64,000 bases of DNA from contig JAJUPC010000037.1 of the NCBI GenBank assembly GCA_023614405.1, positions 868,001 through 932,000 of the forward strand. The letters are read 5' to 3'. The notes under the pieces are model-generated. The model was not told the origin of the DNA, did not search any database, and worked only from the letters and a program-made list of their open reading frames with translations. Source of the DNA: Avena insularis (taxonomy: Eukaryota > Streptophyta > Magnoliopsida > Poales > Poaceae). Positions 32,528 through 44,669 of this stretch are shown piece by piece. The translations under genes and the position numbers were made by a program. Position 1 is the stretch's first letter. Each line of letters opens with the position of its first letter.

Positions 32528-34719
32528 GTTACAAGCATGCATGGCGCCAACCGCAGCTCACAAGACTTCTTCGCCACGACCCCAGGAAGCTCCTAGACAT
32601 GCCTGTTCATCGCCGCTTGACCCACAGTCACCGCGCGCCGCGTCGAATGCCGCTTCTACCGCGTAGAGCATCGCCTGCTCCAGACCAAATGCCACCGCCC
32701 CTAGCCGTGCCTTTACGCCATAGATGACCGCCAGCAGACCGCGCACCGTCCCCTACCTCTAGCCGCGCCGCTAGCACCCTGTAGACGCATCACCGATGGA
32801 GCCCGACCATGCAGCGCTGCCCCCTTCCTCGAGCTACACCCCCATTTCTCAGACCATTCCACTCCCCTCTTACCACTGACAACCCCACACTTCTCCCTGG
32901 AGCCAATCGAGCCACATTTCACCAGAATTTCGCCGGAGCTTGCCGCAGCAGAGGAGAAGAGGCACCGTTGGTTGAGATTGCCCCAGGAGCCGCCGCGACC
33001 ACTCCTAGAAATGCCGTCATCTACCAGCCCGAACACCCCCGTCGCCGAGCCTAGCTGGAGCCCAGGTGAACCCCCATGTACCCCAACCGTGTCGCGTTAG
33101 GTTTCGTTCTCGCCGGAGCTGTTCACCGGAGACGACAAACCACAGCCGTAGATCTCGTTCTAATCGTAAGGCTAGGATTGATAGATACCGATTCGGGTTT
33201 TAAGAGTCGCTGACAAGAGGGACCCCCTGTCAGTCGCCATCTACGCCGTAGAGCGCCACTGGGCCGGCCTGTTAGTTTTCCAGCGCTAGCCCACAGATTC
33301 AAATAAATGTTTTTTCCATTTAGGTTTAAACTAGATTTTGTGCCTAGATTCAAAAATCCATTTAGAGAGTTTCACTTAACCAAAATGCATGATTCAAATT
33401 TTGTTAGAAAGATATTTAAAATATCTATCCAAGCCCGTTGGATGTAAATCAATTGGAGTAAGATCTCACTTATAGCAAAAATAACCAAACAGATACTTTT
33501 GCAACTTCAAACATATTTCAAAAATCAACCATAATAGCTTTTGAGTTGATTCCAACTCTAAAAAATCACATTTGATAATATATATATGAATATGTAATAA
33601 TATTTAGGTTTTCATGCAGTGACTTTGGACTAGTACCAAAATAATGCTATTAGGGCATTTCTAGTCACTTTAAATCATTTAAATAAGAATCTTAAACTTA
33701 TTGAAATATGATCAACCTTTTAAATTACATTCCCATGTATTAGAATATGTGGTGATGACATGTGTCCACATGATCCCATATTTTAAATGGAGAATATTAA
33801 ATCTTAAATATTTTCAATGAGTAGAAATTACTTTTCTCAAATAAAATAATGAAACTCGTTCTTTAAATCTTGTGATGATTGTGATGATGCTAGATCATGA
33901 AGTGTGTGCCTTAGTGGGCTAAATAGACTAGTTAAGTATTGTTTGGTGATTGTGTATCCCGTATTTTATTTATAGATGATAGTACCGACCAAGTCTACGA
34001 GGAGGAGGAGTCCTACCCCGAAGAACACGAAGAGAACTTCAATCACTGCACCAATCAAGGCAAGCTAGAACTAAGAAAGTTAACACTTGCCCCCCCTTAA
34101 CTTAAGAAAATGCTTTAGGCATGCTTTGGTTATACATTTTGATTTGTACCCATCCCAAGTTTTACTTACAAGCTTTAAATCTTTTTACTTTACCAAAGTT
34201 TCTTTACTTTTAATAATGCTTTGTGATATTTTGGAAAGTAGTATAGATAACATAAAGAGTATAAAACTAGGCCTATACTAGATGCCATTCTATGGCATGA
34301 GATTGATATTAGCATCCCTCATTAGTGAACACTCTTAACCTTAGTGGCTAGAGCTAAGCATAAAACTTGATCACTTTAGATGGGAATACTTGGAGAAAAT
34401 GATTATGAAAACCTTGGAATGATGAGTCATTCTATTAAGATGTTTTGACATGTGTTGAGAAACACAAATGGTTTATGATGATGAAAATGTTCAGGCATGA
34501 GCCTTAGCCCTTTATAAAAACGGATGGTTGGGTTCGGATGCGATACCATTCCAATTTTACCGTACAACCACAATACCTGAATTGGGTAAGGCTTAGCCGG
34601 AAGTTTATATGCATTAGTATGGGTTCCCTCGCGGAAGAGGTTTGAGCTGAGGCTACCTCTTGACGATGTCCACCTATGCGGTCCCCAGGATGGCAGATGG
34701 CCATGGTTGGGAGGCCAAG
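32528..34719 (+). repeat. LTR interior fragment fused to pol
   Basis: From about 32,528 the sequence matches the middle of the 5' LTR (compare 26,090-28,190): CACCGCCCCTAGCCGTGCC, TGACCGCCAGCAGACCGC and the later GACTTTGGACTAGTACCAAA block. Its U3 part, including the TATA box, is missing. It is interrupted at 34,719 by a solo LTR and continues at 38,601. The ORFs inside are LTR sequence. Confidence 0.85.
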
Positions 34720-37700
34720 TGTAACATCCCAAAACTTTAATCTAAGCTTATCAAGATCAAATCATCCAAAAATAGGGTTAACAAAAACTTTTCCAAATTA
34801 AAAATGAAAGCATTCATATGTGTGTGCATTTAAAATAGGAGTTGATTTGAAGTGCCCAATTTAAGTGATCCAATGCTTGTAAAATGTTTCTTAGGTGAAT
34901 TAAACATCATATAAGTCATTCCCAAACTTTTTCCATAGAAAAATAACTCAAAATGAATATTTGAAGTGAATGGTCATTTTGGCCAAATTAACTCTCATGC
35001 CTACTTGGGGGATTCCTAGTACTCAAAACTTAACAGAAACATGTGTGGATATTTATACCCCTTGCTAGTACACATAATGAGGTACCAAGGCCCACCTTGT
35101 GATCTGCAAAAATCTTTCAAATGCTAATTTTAAATGACAGTTCAAAATTTGAATCTATTTCATATGGTAAGATCCCACTTTTTCAAAAACCATTCAAACA
35201 AGCTCCACTTTCAAAACCCTTGCAACCAGAGACTACCTAGCACTAGTGGAGAACACCCAAAAATTTTGAAATCAAAATTCAAAAGTTTTTCTCTTTCGGC
35301 CATTTTGTCAAACACCTTGCTGGCAAGTTAAAAGTGGCCTAACTATTACTGTTTTGAGGTTGATCTTGTCTAGCAAATTGAAGTGATTTGATCATCTTTG
35401 TCTCCCTCAAGCACAACCAGACCCACACCAGCACATCCCCTACCTCCTAGCTGCACTGCATTGCCATGCCGAGCCACTCCTCGCCGGCCGACCATGCACT
35501 CGCAGCAATAGACCTCTCCAGCCTCTCTCGCCATGTCTAGCACGTCGCCAGTGGTCCACCTCCACCGTCCAACCAGCCCTAGGCCAGAGACAGAGAGCAG
35601 AGCGGCCAGGAACCGCCGCGCCCGGAGCTGGTCGACCATGACGACACCGCCCGCAGAGCGCGCTCTGTCCCCGCGTACACAGACCGCCCCTTGGCCGCAG
35701 CCCGCGCCTACCGATCCGCCATGACCTGGGGAACACCCTAGACACCCCCGCTGGCCGCCCAACTCACCCCAGCCACCGCTCGCCATGGACACCGCCGCCT
35801 CTGCCGCTCAGAGCGCCAGCTCGCCCAGACCGCATGCCACCGCCCCTACGCCCGCATTCACTTCCTAGAGCACCGCCAGGAGACCACCTGTCGATTGCCA
35901 TCCTCCGCCATACCGCTAGCCGCCCGTAGCCGTGTCGCCGGAGTTGCCTGCCCATACCCTTCGGTCTCACCGTCGGGCCTATATAAACCGGCCTCCCCAG
36001 CCTCTTCTCTCCACACCCACTCACTCCCCACCTCTCACTGAACCTCACCCACATGCTGCAGCGAGCTGCCTCTCGCCGGAATTGGAGCCGGAGCAGCCGC
36101 AGCAGGAGGAGAAGGGCGCCTGTGATTTAGGGAACCCCAAGCTCCGCCGCAACCGCGCCTCGCCTCGCCGTCGATCACCAGTTCGTTTGCCCGCCTCGTC
36201 GACCCCGCTGGAGCCCTGGTACGTCCCCAGCAGACCCCCACCAAGCCGCTAGGGTTCGAACTCGTCGGCGACCTGTTCGTCGTCGACGACGACCCTCAGC
36301 CGTAGATCCCAGTTCTAATCCTCCAGCCCACAGCGCGCGTACCGTTTCGCGTGTTAAGGCACACTGACAAGCGGGACCCCCCTGTCAGCTGAGCCCAGCA
36401 CCGTGGAGCGCCACTGGGCCGGCCCAAGTTCTTTCCCGCGCTAGCCCAACCGTTCAAATCTGGATTTTTCTTTTTAAGTTGAATCTAGTTTCTGTCCACT
36501 AGTTTAAAACTCAATTCTGGGAGTTCTATAAATCCAAATTGGATGAAACCAATTTTGTCTGAAAGGTATTGAAGTAATCTATCCAAGCCAGTTGGATTTA
36601 ATTCAATTAGAGTTATAGATCTCTCCTAATAAAAATAACAAAATAGAAGCATTTGCACCTTGCAACATTTTTATAAAATCAACCAAGATAGCTTTTGAGT
36701 TGATTCCAACTTTAAAATATCACATTTCACCATATCTATCTAAATATGTAATAATATTAAGGTTTACATGCAGTGACTTTGGACTAGTACCAAATTAATG
36801 CTATATAGGCATTTCTAGTCAGTTTAAATCATTAAATAATGAACTTAAACCAAAGTGATTATGATCCAACCTTTAAATCTCATTCCCACATATTAGAGTA
36901 TGTGGTGATGACATGTGTCCACATGATCCCATATTTTATGTGGTGAATATTAAATCTTAGTTAAATTTTCAATGAGTAGAAATTACTTTTCTAAATTAAA
37001 AAGAATGAAACTAGAGATTTAAACTTGTGATGCTTGTGATGATAATAGATCATCATTGTGTTTCTTAGAATGCTATCTGGCCTAGTTAAGTATTGTTTGG
37101 TGATTGTGTACTCCGTATGTATTTATAGACGATAGTACCGACCAAGTCTACGAGGAGGAGGAGTTCTACCAAGAAGAAGAAGAAGAAAACATCAACCACT
37201 GCACCAACCAAGGCAAGCCACCATTAACAGTGCAAGCTACCATTAGTAAGCTGGGATTGAACTAGATAGTTTAGCAAAGATGCTTAGAGCATGCCTTGAT
37301 TATACCCCTTTGCCTAGTATTTACCCCAAGTATTATTTTTCAAGCTTTACTTCCTTTACCTTACTCAAAGTTCTTTACTTGGTTTTGAAGGTAGCATAAA
37401 AAGTATAAAACTTGACCTATTTAGATAATTTTAGATGTCATTCTATGGCATGAGATTGAACCCATTACTTCCATCTTAGTGAACACTCTTAGCTTAGCAG
37501 TTTAGAGTAGATCAAAACTTGAGTCACTTTAGATGGGAACACTTGGTGAAAATGAATTATGAAAAACTTGGAATGATGAGTCATTCTATTGAGATGTTTT
37601 GACATGTGTTGAGAAACACAAATGGTTGCTGATGATGAAAATGTTGAGGCATGAGCCTTAACCCTTTTATAAAACTGATGGTTGGATTCGGATGCGATAC

Positions 37701-38600
37701 CATTCCAAATTTACCGTACAACCACATTACCTGAATTGGGTAAGGCTTAGCTGGAAATTTATATGCATTAGTATTAGTTCCCTTGCGGGAGAGGTTTGAG
37801 ATAAGGATACCTCTCATGATGTCCACCTATGCAGTGCCCAAGATGACTGATGGTCATGGTTGGGAGGCCATGCTCATAGGAGAGGTGCTTATACTAGGGT
37901 GTGTAAAGGGAAGGTTATGTTTGATTATCTGCATACTAAGTATGATGATTCAGGGTTATCCCTGACAGATGGATCGAATCTTGTGGTGAAAGTATACCAC
38001 CTCTGTAGAGTGTCAAACTATTCGAATAGCCGCATCCATGGTTATGGATAGTTGGAATGGCCATACTGTTTCGTTGTCAGATGTTTTCCAAATAACTTGA
38101 AATGAATGACGAATCTTGACTTGACCACAACAGGGTTATGTTTATGACATTAGCTTCCCAACTTAAGTGATTCTAGAACTTTACTTTACCTTTCTTTGCT
38201 TCAGAACTCAGCTTAGGTTTCAAACTTAACTTTATAGTTAAACTTAGATTTAGCACTTTAACTTAGAACTATAGTACCTGTTAAGGCCAGACTATGAAGG
38301 AGACTATCAAGAGTATGGTCATCAGGACGGCTAAGATAACTAGGACTATCTGCCTTCGTCAGCATTGTCTGTGCCCTTGAAGATGGACCCTACCGCTACG
38401 CTTATCTTTTATTTCCGCTGCTTGTTGTATTAAAGACTAGATCATGAGATCCTTATTTGTGTAAGACCTTATGTATGGTTTGTAATGGATGATGTACTAT
38501 GATATCCAATCCGTTATGTCTCGCAAAAATGGTAATCCTCGGATTGCGAGGTATGACATAACGGGCATCTGGGATTGAATATCTGGGTGTTGACACCAAG
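34715..38600 (+). mobile_element. Nested solo LTR with CCAAG target duplication
   Basis: A 3,876-bp LTR (34,720-38,595; TGTAACATCCC...GGGTGTTGACA) is inserted in a related LTR. CCAAG flanks it at 34,715-34,719 and 38,596-38,600, a perfect 5-base target duplication. The host LTR reads on across the insertion (...GGGAGGCCAAG, then CTCATAGGAGAGGTGC). A TATA box (TATATAAA) lies at 35,980-35,987, followed by a GC-rich block (about 35,400-36,440 overall). No internal element sequence remains, so it arose by LTR-LTR recombination of a full element. Confidence 0.92.
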
Positions 38601-39368
38601 CTCATAGGAGAGGTGCTTATACTAGAGTGTGTAAAAGAAAGGTTATGATTGATTATCCGCATACTAAGTATGATGATTCAGGGTTATCCCTGACGGATGT
38701 ATCGAATTTTGTGGTGAAAGTGTACCACCTCTACAGAGTGTCAAACTATTCGAATAGCCACGTCCGTGGTCATGGACAGTTGGAGTGGCCATACTGTTCC
38801 ATCGTCAGATGTTTTCGAAATGACTAATGAAATGAATTGTGACTGGAATTGACCACAACAGGTTTGTGACTATGAAAACTAAGTTACCACTTAAGTGATT
38901 TAGAACTTTATTTTACCTTTATTTGTTTCTGAACTCAGCTTAGGTTTCAAATTTAGCTTTGCAAATAAACTTAGAGCTTAGCATTCCTACTAGAACTACC
39001 ATACTTGTTAGTGATAGTTTGTGAGTCCTTAAAGGTACTCATGGCTTTGTCCCTGGCTATTCCCGTGGCCAGACTATGAGGAGGGCTACCAGGAAGATGG
39101 ACAGCAGGACGGCTACGATAACTAGGATCATCTCCCATCGTCAGCATTGCCTGTGACACTAAAGATGGAGCCCACCGCTACGCTTATTATTCTGCTGCTT
39201 GTTTGTATTAAGACTGGATCATGAGATCCTTTATTTTTGTAAGACCTTATTATGGTTTGTAATGGATGATGTACTGTGCCAATCTGTTATGTCTCGCAAA
39301 AATGGTAATCCTGGGATTGTGATGTATGATATAACAGGCATCTGGGATTAAAAATTCGGGTGTTGACA
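38601..39368 (+). repeat. Rest of the interrupted Tekay LTR
   Basis: Matches 28,193-28,964 of the 5' LTR and ends GGGTGTTGACA at 39,368. What follows is inverted copia LTR rather than an internal region, so this is the element's right boundary. Confidence 0.88.
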
Positions 39369-39901
39369 CTCTACATAACACCTTCGGATTATCTGAACCC
39401 ACCTTTATAGTCACCCTGTTACGGTGTGATATTTGATGTTATCAAGTTACTCGTATAGTGTTAGTGATTGACATGATCTCATGGTCTAAGGACTAGAATT
39501 ACTTCGTATGATGTTATAGCAATTTAAACACAATGACTTTGATTGTATTCATATACTTCAGATGAACGTTCATCACACCATTCAACCAATGTTGTGACCT
39601 CATTATTAACAACATCCAATGTCCATGATTAGGAAACCTTGATCATCTTGTTAATTGACGAGATAGTTTATATGAGAGGCATAACTAGGAATCCTTTATT
39701 TGTTTATTAAACACACATATATTAACATTTGCAATTAACACAATTGTAGCATACACAATAAAAATTTATCATAAACATGGAATAAGATAATAAGCACTTT
39801 ATTATTGCCTCTTGGGCATATTACCTTCAGTCTCCCACTTGCACTAGAGTCGATAATCTAGTTTGAAAAACTTGCGCATTCAACACCTATGGCTTTATGG
39901 T
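39369..39901 (-). mobile_element. Truncated copia LTR with polypurine tract, inverted
   Basis: The reverse complement of 39,369-39,829 matches the first part of the copia LTRs at 13,629 and 20,330 (TGAAGGTAATATGCCCAAGA start; TTACGGTGTGATATTTGATG block). 39,830-39,901 matches the end of the copia internal region, with the polypurine tract reading AAGTGGGAGAC on the minus strand. So this is the 3' LTR start and internal end of a second, diverged copia copy. It is cut at 39,369 by the Tekay LTR boundary and at 39,901 by the CACTA terminus. Confidence 0.88.
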
Positions 39902-40260
39902 CACTACAAGAAAAGTTGGATATTACAATGGACTATTTTCGTGGTTGAAGGACCCTTTTTCATGGCCAAAGAGTCTTCCGCGATGGATGGCCTTCGTGGT
40001 AAAAGCCCCGTCACAAATGACTTAACCACGATTTTTTTGACCGTGGCGAACCGCACCCTTCAGCCACGAAACTTGTTCCGTCGTAGATCTGTTTCACCAC
40101 GCCGACGTCATGCAATCGCCAGTGGCGTACCGTTAGCATCTAGTTACCGCCATTAACAGCCATAGAAACCATGGTAGAAGCCATGCCCAGCCAAGGCCTA
40201 CTAAATACTAACTAAGCCAGCCCATCAGGGGATCCCAATAAGAAGATGACATGTTACTGT
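39902..40260. mobile_element. CACTA transposon terminus
   Basis: CACTACAAGAAAA at 39,902-39,914 is a canonical CACTA terminal repeat, set inside the copia fragment. The next 350 bases hold repeated short motifs (CGTGGTTGAAGG, CGTGGTAAAAG, CCGTGGCGAA). The flanking 3 bases are GGT. I did not find the opposite terminus (TTTTCTTGTAGTG) in the window, so length and completeness are unknown. Confidence 0.75.
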
Positions 40261-40900
40261 TTTGTCCTGCACTGTTTGAAATGGGCCCAAAAATGCAGCC
40301 AGCAACGGCCCGCAAACTTTTAGGCCTAATTTTGTTTCAGCCTACAGAAGGCCCATGTTGGTCCAACACTGTGCCGCCCATTAGCAGCCTGCGCCAAGTC
40401 GCTCCTGTGAACATAAGGCCCACGGTCAGCCCAACACTGTTATCACAGCCCATCGTCGACCGCCTACTGACAACCCATCTCTGAGATGGTCTGTTACTGT
40501 TCTGGCCTATTACTGTTCTAGCCTTTTACTATTGTGGTCTTTAGCTATTCTGGCCCACAAATGGCCCTTTACTGTTCTAGCCTGGTAAATTTTTCGGCCT
40601 ATTACTACCCTCGTCCAGAAATTTCTCGGCCCATACTCTTCAGGCTAGTCACTGTTCTAGCCTTGTACTGTTGCGGTCCTTTACTATTGTGGCCCGCCAC
40701 TATTTTGGCTTGTTACTGTTCTATGATTTTTGCAGTTTCTTGTCTGTTACTATAATGGATTGTTTCTGTTCTGGCCTGCTACTATTACGGCATGTTAGGC
40801 CTATTACATTTACGGCATGTTACTGTTACGGCCTGTTACCACATGCATATTGGCCCATTACGTTTACAGCCTTTGACAGTTCCGTCATTTCTGAAGCCCA
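40245..40900. repeat. Subterminal short repeats of the CACTA element
   Basis: Many copies of a TTACTGTTCTGGCC-like unit occur in direct orientation and variable spacing (densest 40,485-40,830), mixed with GGCCCA. Such repeat-rich subterminal regions are typical binding sites for CACTA TNPA-type proteins. The ORFs here are translations of the repeat. Confidence 0.75.
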
Positions 40901-42590
40901 TGCCAATATCATAAAATGTGTATAATAATCCAACATTTTTTACTATTCGTAGTCGGCCGAATACACGACGGGCCAATAACAAAGCACGGTACTGTTCCCT
41001 AATTGACCTCCCTAGCGTAATTACCATAATGACTACCGCAATATGTGGACATCGTCAACTAAATACCTACATGGCCTACGCGAGTTATCTAGATATTACA
41101 TCAGCTGCAAACTTCTTAAAATTATTACATATTATCAACTCAGGGGAAATAAAAATCGGAATTTCAGTTAACAATCAAGTTGATAGCAGAGTCCTCAGTT
41201 TGCTTTCTCAATCGATCACATGCATCTTCCATTGAGTGTGACAGCTACATTGGAGGAGAGATGATCTTGCAGCCCCCTCTTTGGTGGGGCTAGCAATAAT
41301 TACAGTCTGAAACTAAGTAATAACAAGTGAATACATCAAACAAGACAAACTACTCATTTGACTGATATGACAGGAGCTATGAACTGGAGTTTACAACTGG
41401 TCAATGGTTCAATTATTGACCAACACTTCAAACAAACATGACAAGCAAGTACACATTAAACAAGTGTGACTATCATGAAACGAGCAATCAAAAAATGTGT
41501 GTGAGTGGCTTAGAATTTCGGCATATATAAACTAGCCAGGTCATTTTGAACAAATATATATGGAAGCAGTTCTATACCATAAAATGCAAGAGATGTTGGG
41601 TGACTCAGAATTTGCGCTGAGCCACAAAATGGCATGCAGTTAGTGTCATAGCGAAGAATGAACCAGATAGAAATTATAACCGCATCATACGAGAACCTGT
41701 AGAGCAGGAATGCAAACCACGAATGAACTATATATTTTAGATGATAGTTATGTCGTGACTTAGGACGAACTGCACCTGCAACTGGACAAGTAGATATAAT
41801 GGCGTCGCTCGTGAACCTATAGAACAGGGCAAACAAGCATTAGACAAGTGTGCCTAGAATGAAATGAGCAATCAAAGAAAGTGTTTCTTCGAATTTCAGC
41901 AAATATATATGAAAGCAGTGGCATCTCCTGGAATGCATAGAGTCGTTGGGTGACTCAGAATTTACGGTGATCTACACAAGTGAATTACATAGTAGAGGAT
42001 GGTTATGCCACTGCTCAGGATGAACCAGCACCAGATAAGGAAGTAATGGCATCCCTTGTGAACTTGTAGAGTAGGCTATGCAAACCAACATGTTCATTGT
42101 TCCATTTTGAGCTCTATGCAAGAAAAAGGCGATAGTTAGTGATGCAGCTTTTGAAGAACCAGATGGCATTATGGCAAGAAAAAAATTATAATCGAATTAG
42201 TACGAAGAGTTTAAACGGCTACTACAGCATAACAGAACAATGCCAAGGAGGAAATAATAGCAGGAACTGATCTCAGGACGAACCAAATAGATTCAGCAAC
42301 TGTAGAGCAGGGAATCCACACTAATATTTTCCACTGACTATAGATTTTGCAAGAATTACACGGTAGTAGGCAATTACTGATGTATGGAGTATCTAAGAAC
42401 ATGTGCATGACAAAATAACAAACATGTGCATGTCTTGAAATTTGTAGAGCAATGAATGCAAACCAACATGTCTAATGACCTTTCATGTACTAGCACGAAG
42501 AATAGGCGTGCCCAGTGACTTGTATGTACTGGCACGATTACAAAAATGCATTTCACTACGACAGGCTTGGACCTGCTATACCACTGACAA
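40901..42590. repeat. Non-coding CACTA interior with dispersed TGTAGAGCAGG motif
   Basis: No supported gene. A motif like CTGTAGAGCAGGAATGCAAA recurs at about 41,697, 41,817 (variant), 42,064, 42,300 and 42,436. Longer blocks recur around it (GTTGGGTGACTCAGAATTT at 41,594 and 41,946). This suggests diverged internal repeats of roughly 330 bp. Confidence 0.55.
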
Positions 42591-42639
42591 AACTAAAACA
42601 GGTTGGAGATTTGGTTAACCTTGGTCGGAGAGGCATCTA

Positions 42640-43130
42640 AGCATCGTTGGTACTTGCATCAGGGAAACAGATCTTGGGCGGTCAATGCCGGCTTGAAAGC
42701 GGTGGACGAGAGCGTCGCTGAGGCAGATCCGATGCAGTGAACGGCGACGGCCGTGCAGCTGGTCTAGAGCGGTGGACATGGAACTCTTTGAACTAGATCA
42801 CGCCCGGTGGACACCGGTGAAGAGGATCCGGTATGGTTGGGTATCTTTCGGCGGCGAAGAAGCAGAGCTTGGGCGGTCGATGATGCCAGCAGCATGGTGA
42901 ACAACACCGCAACTCCTAGATCTAGTGGGTGAGCGTCGGTGAAGCGGCTGCGCAGCGGTGCACGAGACCGCAGCTCAAGCCGGTGCGCACGGTGGTCGTG
43001 GAGGGGACAGAGGAGCTTGGGATTTTTGGGAGGGACGGTGGGAAAAACTGGGGGAATCGGGACCATAGAGGTGAGCAGAAAAAATAATTACGATCGTGCC
43101 CCCGAGCTACCGACTTTAGCATGCCCATTT
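42640..43130 (-). other. GC-rich block, possible 5' exon of a minus-strand unit
   Basis: A GC-rich island in AT-rich surroundings. The minus strand has a 100-codon ORF (42,764-43,066) starting MVPIPPVFPTVPPKNPKLLC, Pro/Arg/Ser-rich, with no known domain. It might be a first exon or leader of a transposon gene. I do not assign a function. Confidence 0.3.
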
Positions 43131-43149
43131 TTCGTCTCAACAATGGGTA

Positions 43150-43670
43150 GATTTGGCATTGTAGATTCTAAAGTTTTTGAAACGGAAGGGCGTGAAATGC
43201 TTCAAGGTTGGTGTGTGGTTTTTCCGTTCAATTGAGAATTTGAATTTGGCTTGCGCCCATCTAATAATAATAATAGAAAAATGGTAGTCCCCCTGTCGGT
43301 GGGATATTTTGGCTCAAAGTTTTTGAAACAGTGGGGCAGGAAATGCTTGGTAGGTGGGTGTTTTTGCCGCTCAATTGAGATTTTGAATTTGGCTAGCCTC
43401 CATCTACTAATAGAAAGAATGTAGTAGACCATACACTATCTGTCCAGGAATTCAAGGCCGAGAGTCACATCAAATGATCATCCATAAACATTTTTTTGCA
43501 CAGAAACTTGGATACCTTCCATTCACACATCATAGCGGTAAATTATGCCGCTTGACTCAGATTTTAAATTTGGCTAGTGTCCATGTAATAATATAAAATG
43601 GTACTACCTCGGTTGGTGATTTTGCTTGAAAATGTTCGAATAAGAGGGGTGCCATGTTTTTATTACTAGA
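43150..43670. repeat. Diverged tandem repeat of about 150-230 bp, three units
   Basis: The units share GGGCAGGAAATGCTTGG/GGGCGTGAAATGCTTCAAGG, CTCAATTGAGATTTTGAATTT and GGCTAG..TCCAT.TAATAAT, at about 43,162-43,290, 43,305-43,425 and 43,545-43,660. Non-coding. Confidence 0.6.
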
Positions 43671-44669
43671 AAAAAGGTTGTGTAGGTCGAGCGCCATCTG
43701 GTCAGGAATTTAAGGCGGGACTCACATCAACTGATGCCTCCGATTCAAACGGGGTAGGCGGTAGGTTTTGGTGGTCGATAGTGATTTTGAATTTAGAGAT
43801 TGTCCAAAGAATAATTAAAAAAATAGGCCGTTCTCCCTCTATTTCAGGGATCCAAGTCAGGGAGAGTGATTATTTACCATGCGTATGAAAATGCAGATCT
43901 CTGATACAAGAATGTTTGTTTAACATAACAACAAACAAATTTCTGAAGTAGCTCTCATTCAAGCATGTGAAAAAGGTGTGCAACCAAGGTCTACTAATTA
44001 TTTAGGTGTCGGCATAGACTCTTCTACAGGAAGCACTAACTAAATGGTAGTACTAATTCAGATCAAATAAAAATCCTACTGCAAAACAAATACTCCTACT
44101 ATAGCATACTATCAAAACAAAAAGACCAGCTAAAGTATATGTAGAACAAATAAAACAATATTTCATCACGCATACACTACTATATCGAGAACATAATTTC
44201 ATCATATAAAACAATGTTTTATCAGACACACATAGGCCCCCAAAATGAACAAACAGCTCTAATATTCTAGCCCCTAGCGCTGTGACTGCAGCACAAACAA
44301 AGGTGCCGCCACAGTTCCATCAGCTACCAAAACAAAGAAATATCAGACTGCAGCTCCAAATAACACACTCTGGGCAAACACATGCTTGCCCAAACAAGCC
44401 TTGCTTGTTCATCCGAGTGTTATTTTCATCTCCTTGATGTTGTAGTCTAAATCAGCTGTGTTGCTGACATGACTTCCTTTTTGTTTCTTTCATTTAGCAC
44501 TCCGAATCACATCAGTTGCTGAAGGAAATGAACAAAATGATCAGCAAAATCATAGGTGTACAAAAATGCAAGGATTGCACATGAATGACTGCACTAACCA
44601 GGTGTCATAATGTAGGGATGTAAAGTACACCACCGTTTAGGAGATCTAAACTTCTTAGACTTCATGCTC
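43671..44669. other. AT-rich spacer, nothing assigned
   Basis: Nothing recognisable. The right part (44,400-44,660) may be the 3' untranslated region of the F-box-like pseudogene, which is read on the minus strand. Confidence 0.4.

Larger units (their letters stand above)
25027..39368 (+). mobile_element. Tekay-type Ty3/gypsy chromovirus, internally deleted, with nested solo LTR
   Basis: Components on the plus strand: 5' LTR (25,027-28,964), primer site, an extra ORF, gag, protease and RT. The coding part ends abruptly at about 32,527 and continues with interior LTR sequence (32,528-34,719 plus 38,601-39,368), which is split by a solo LTR. RNase H, integrase, chromodomain and the U3 part of the last LTR are missing. 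The lineage is inferred from the matching element at 57,901-64,000, which retains a chromodomain, and from the long LTRs. Flanks AACCC (left) and CTCTA (right) do not match, so the two ends do not come from one simple insertion. Confidence 0.8.

Noticed and set aside
35370..36252. ORFs up to 140 codons on both strands
   Set aside because: These are inside the solo LTR at 34,720-38,595; no conservation with the sister LTRs and no domain.
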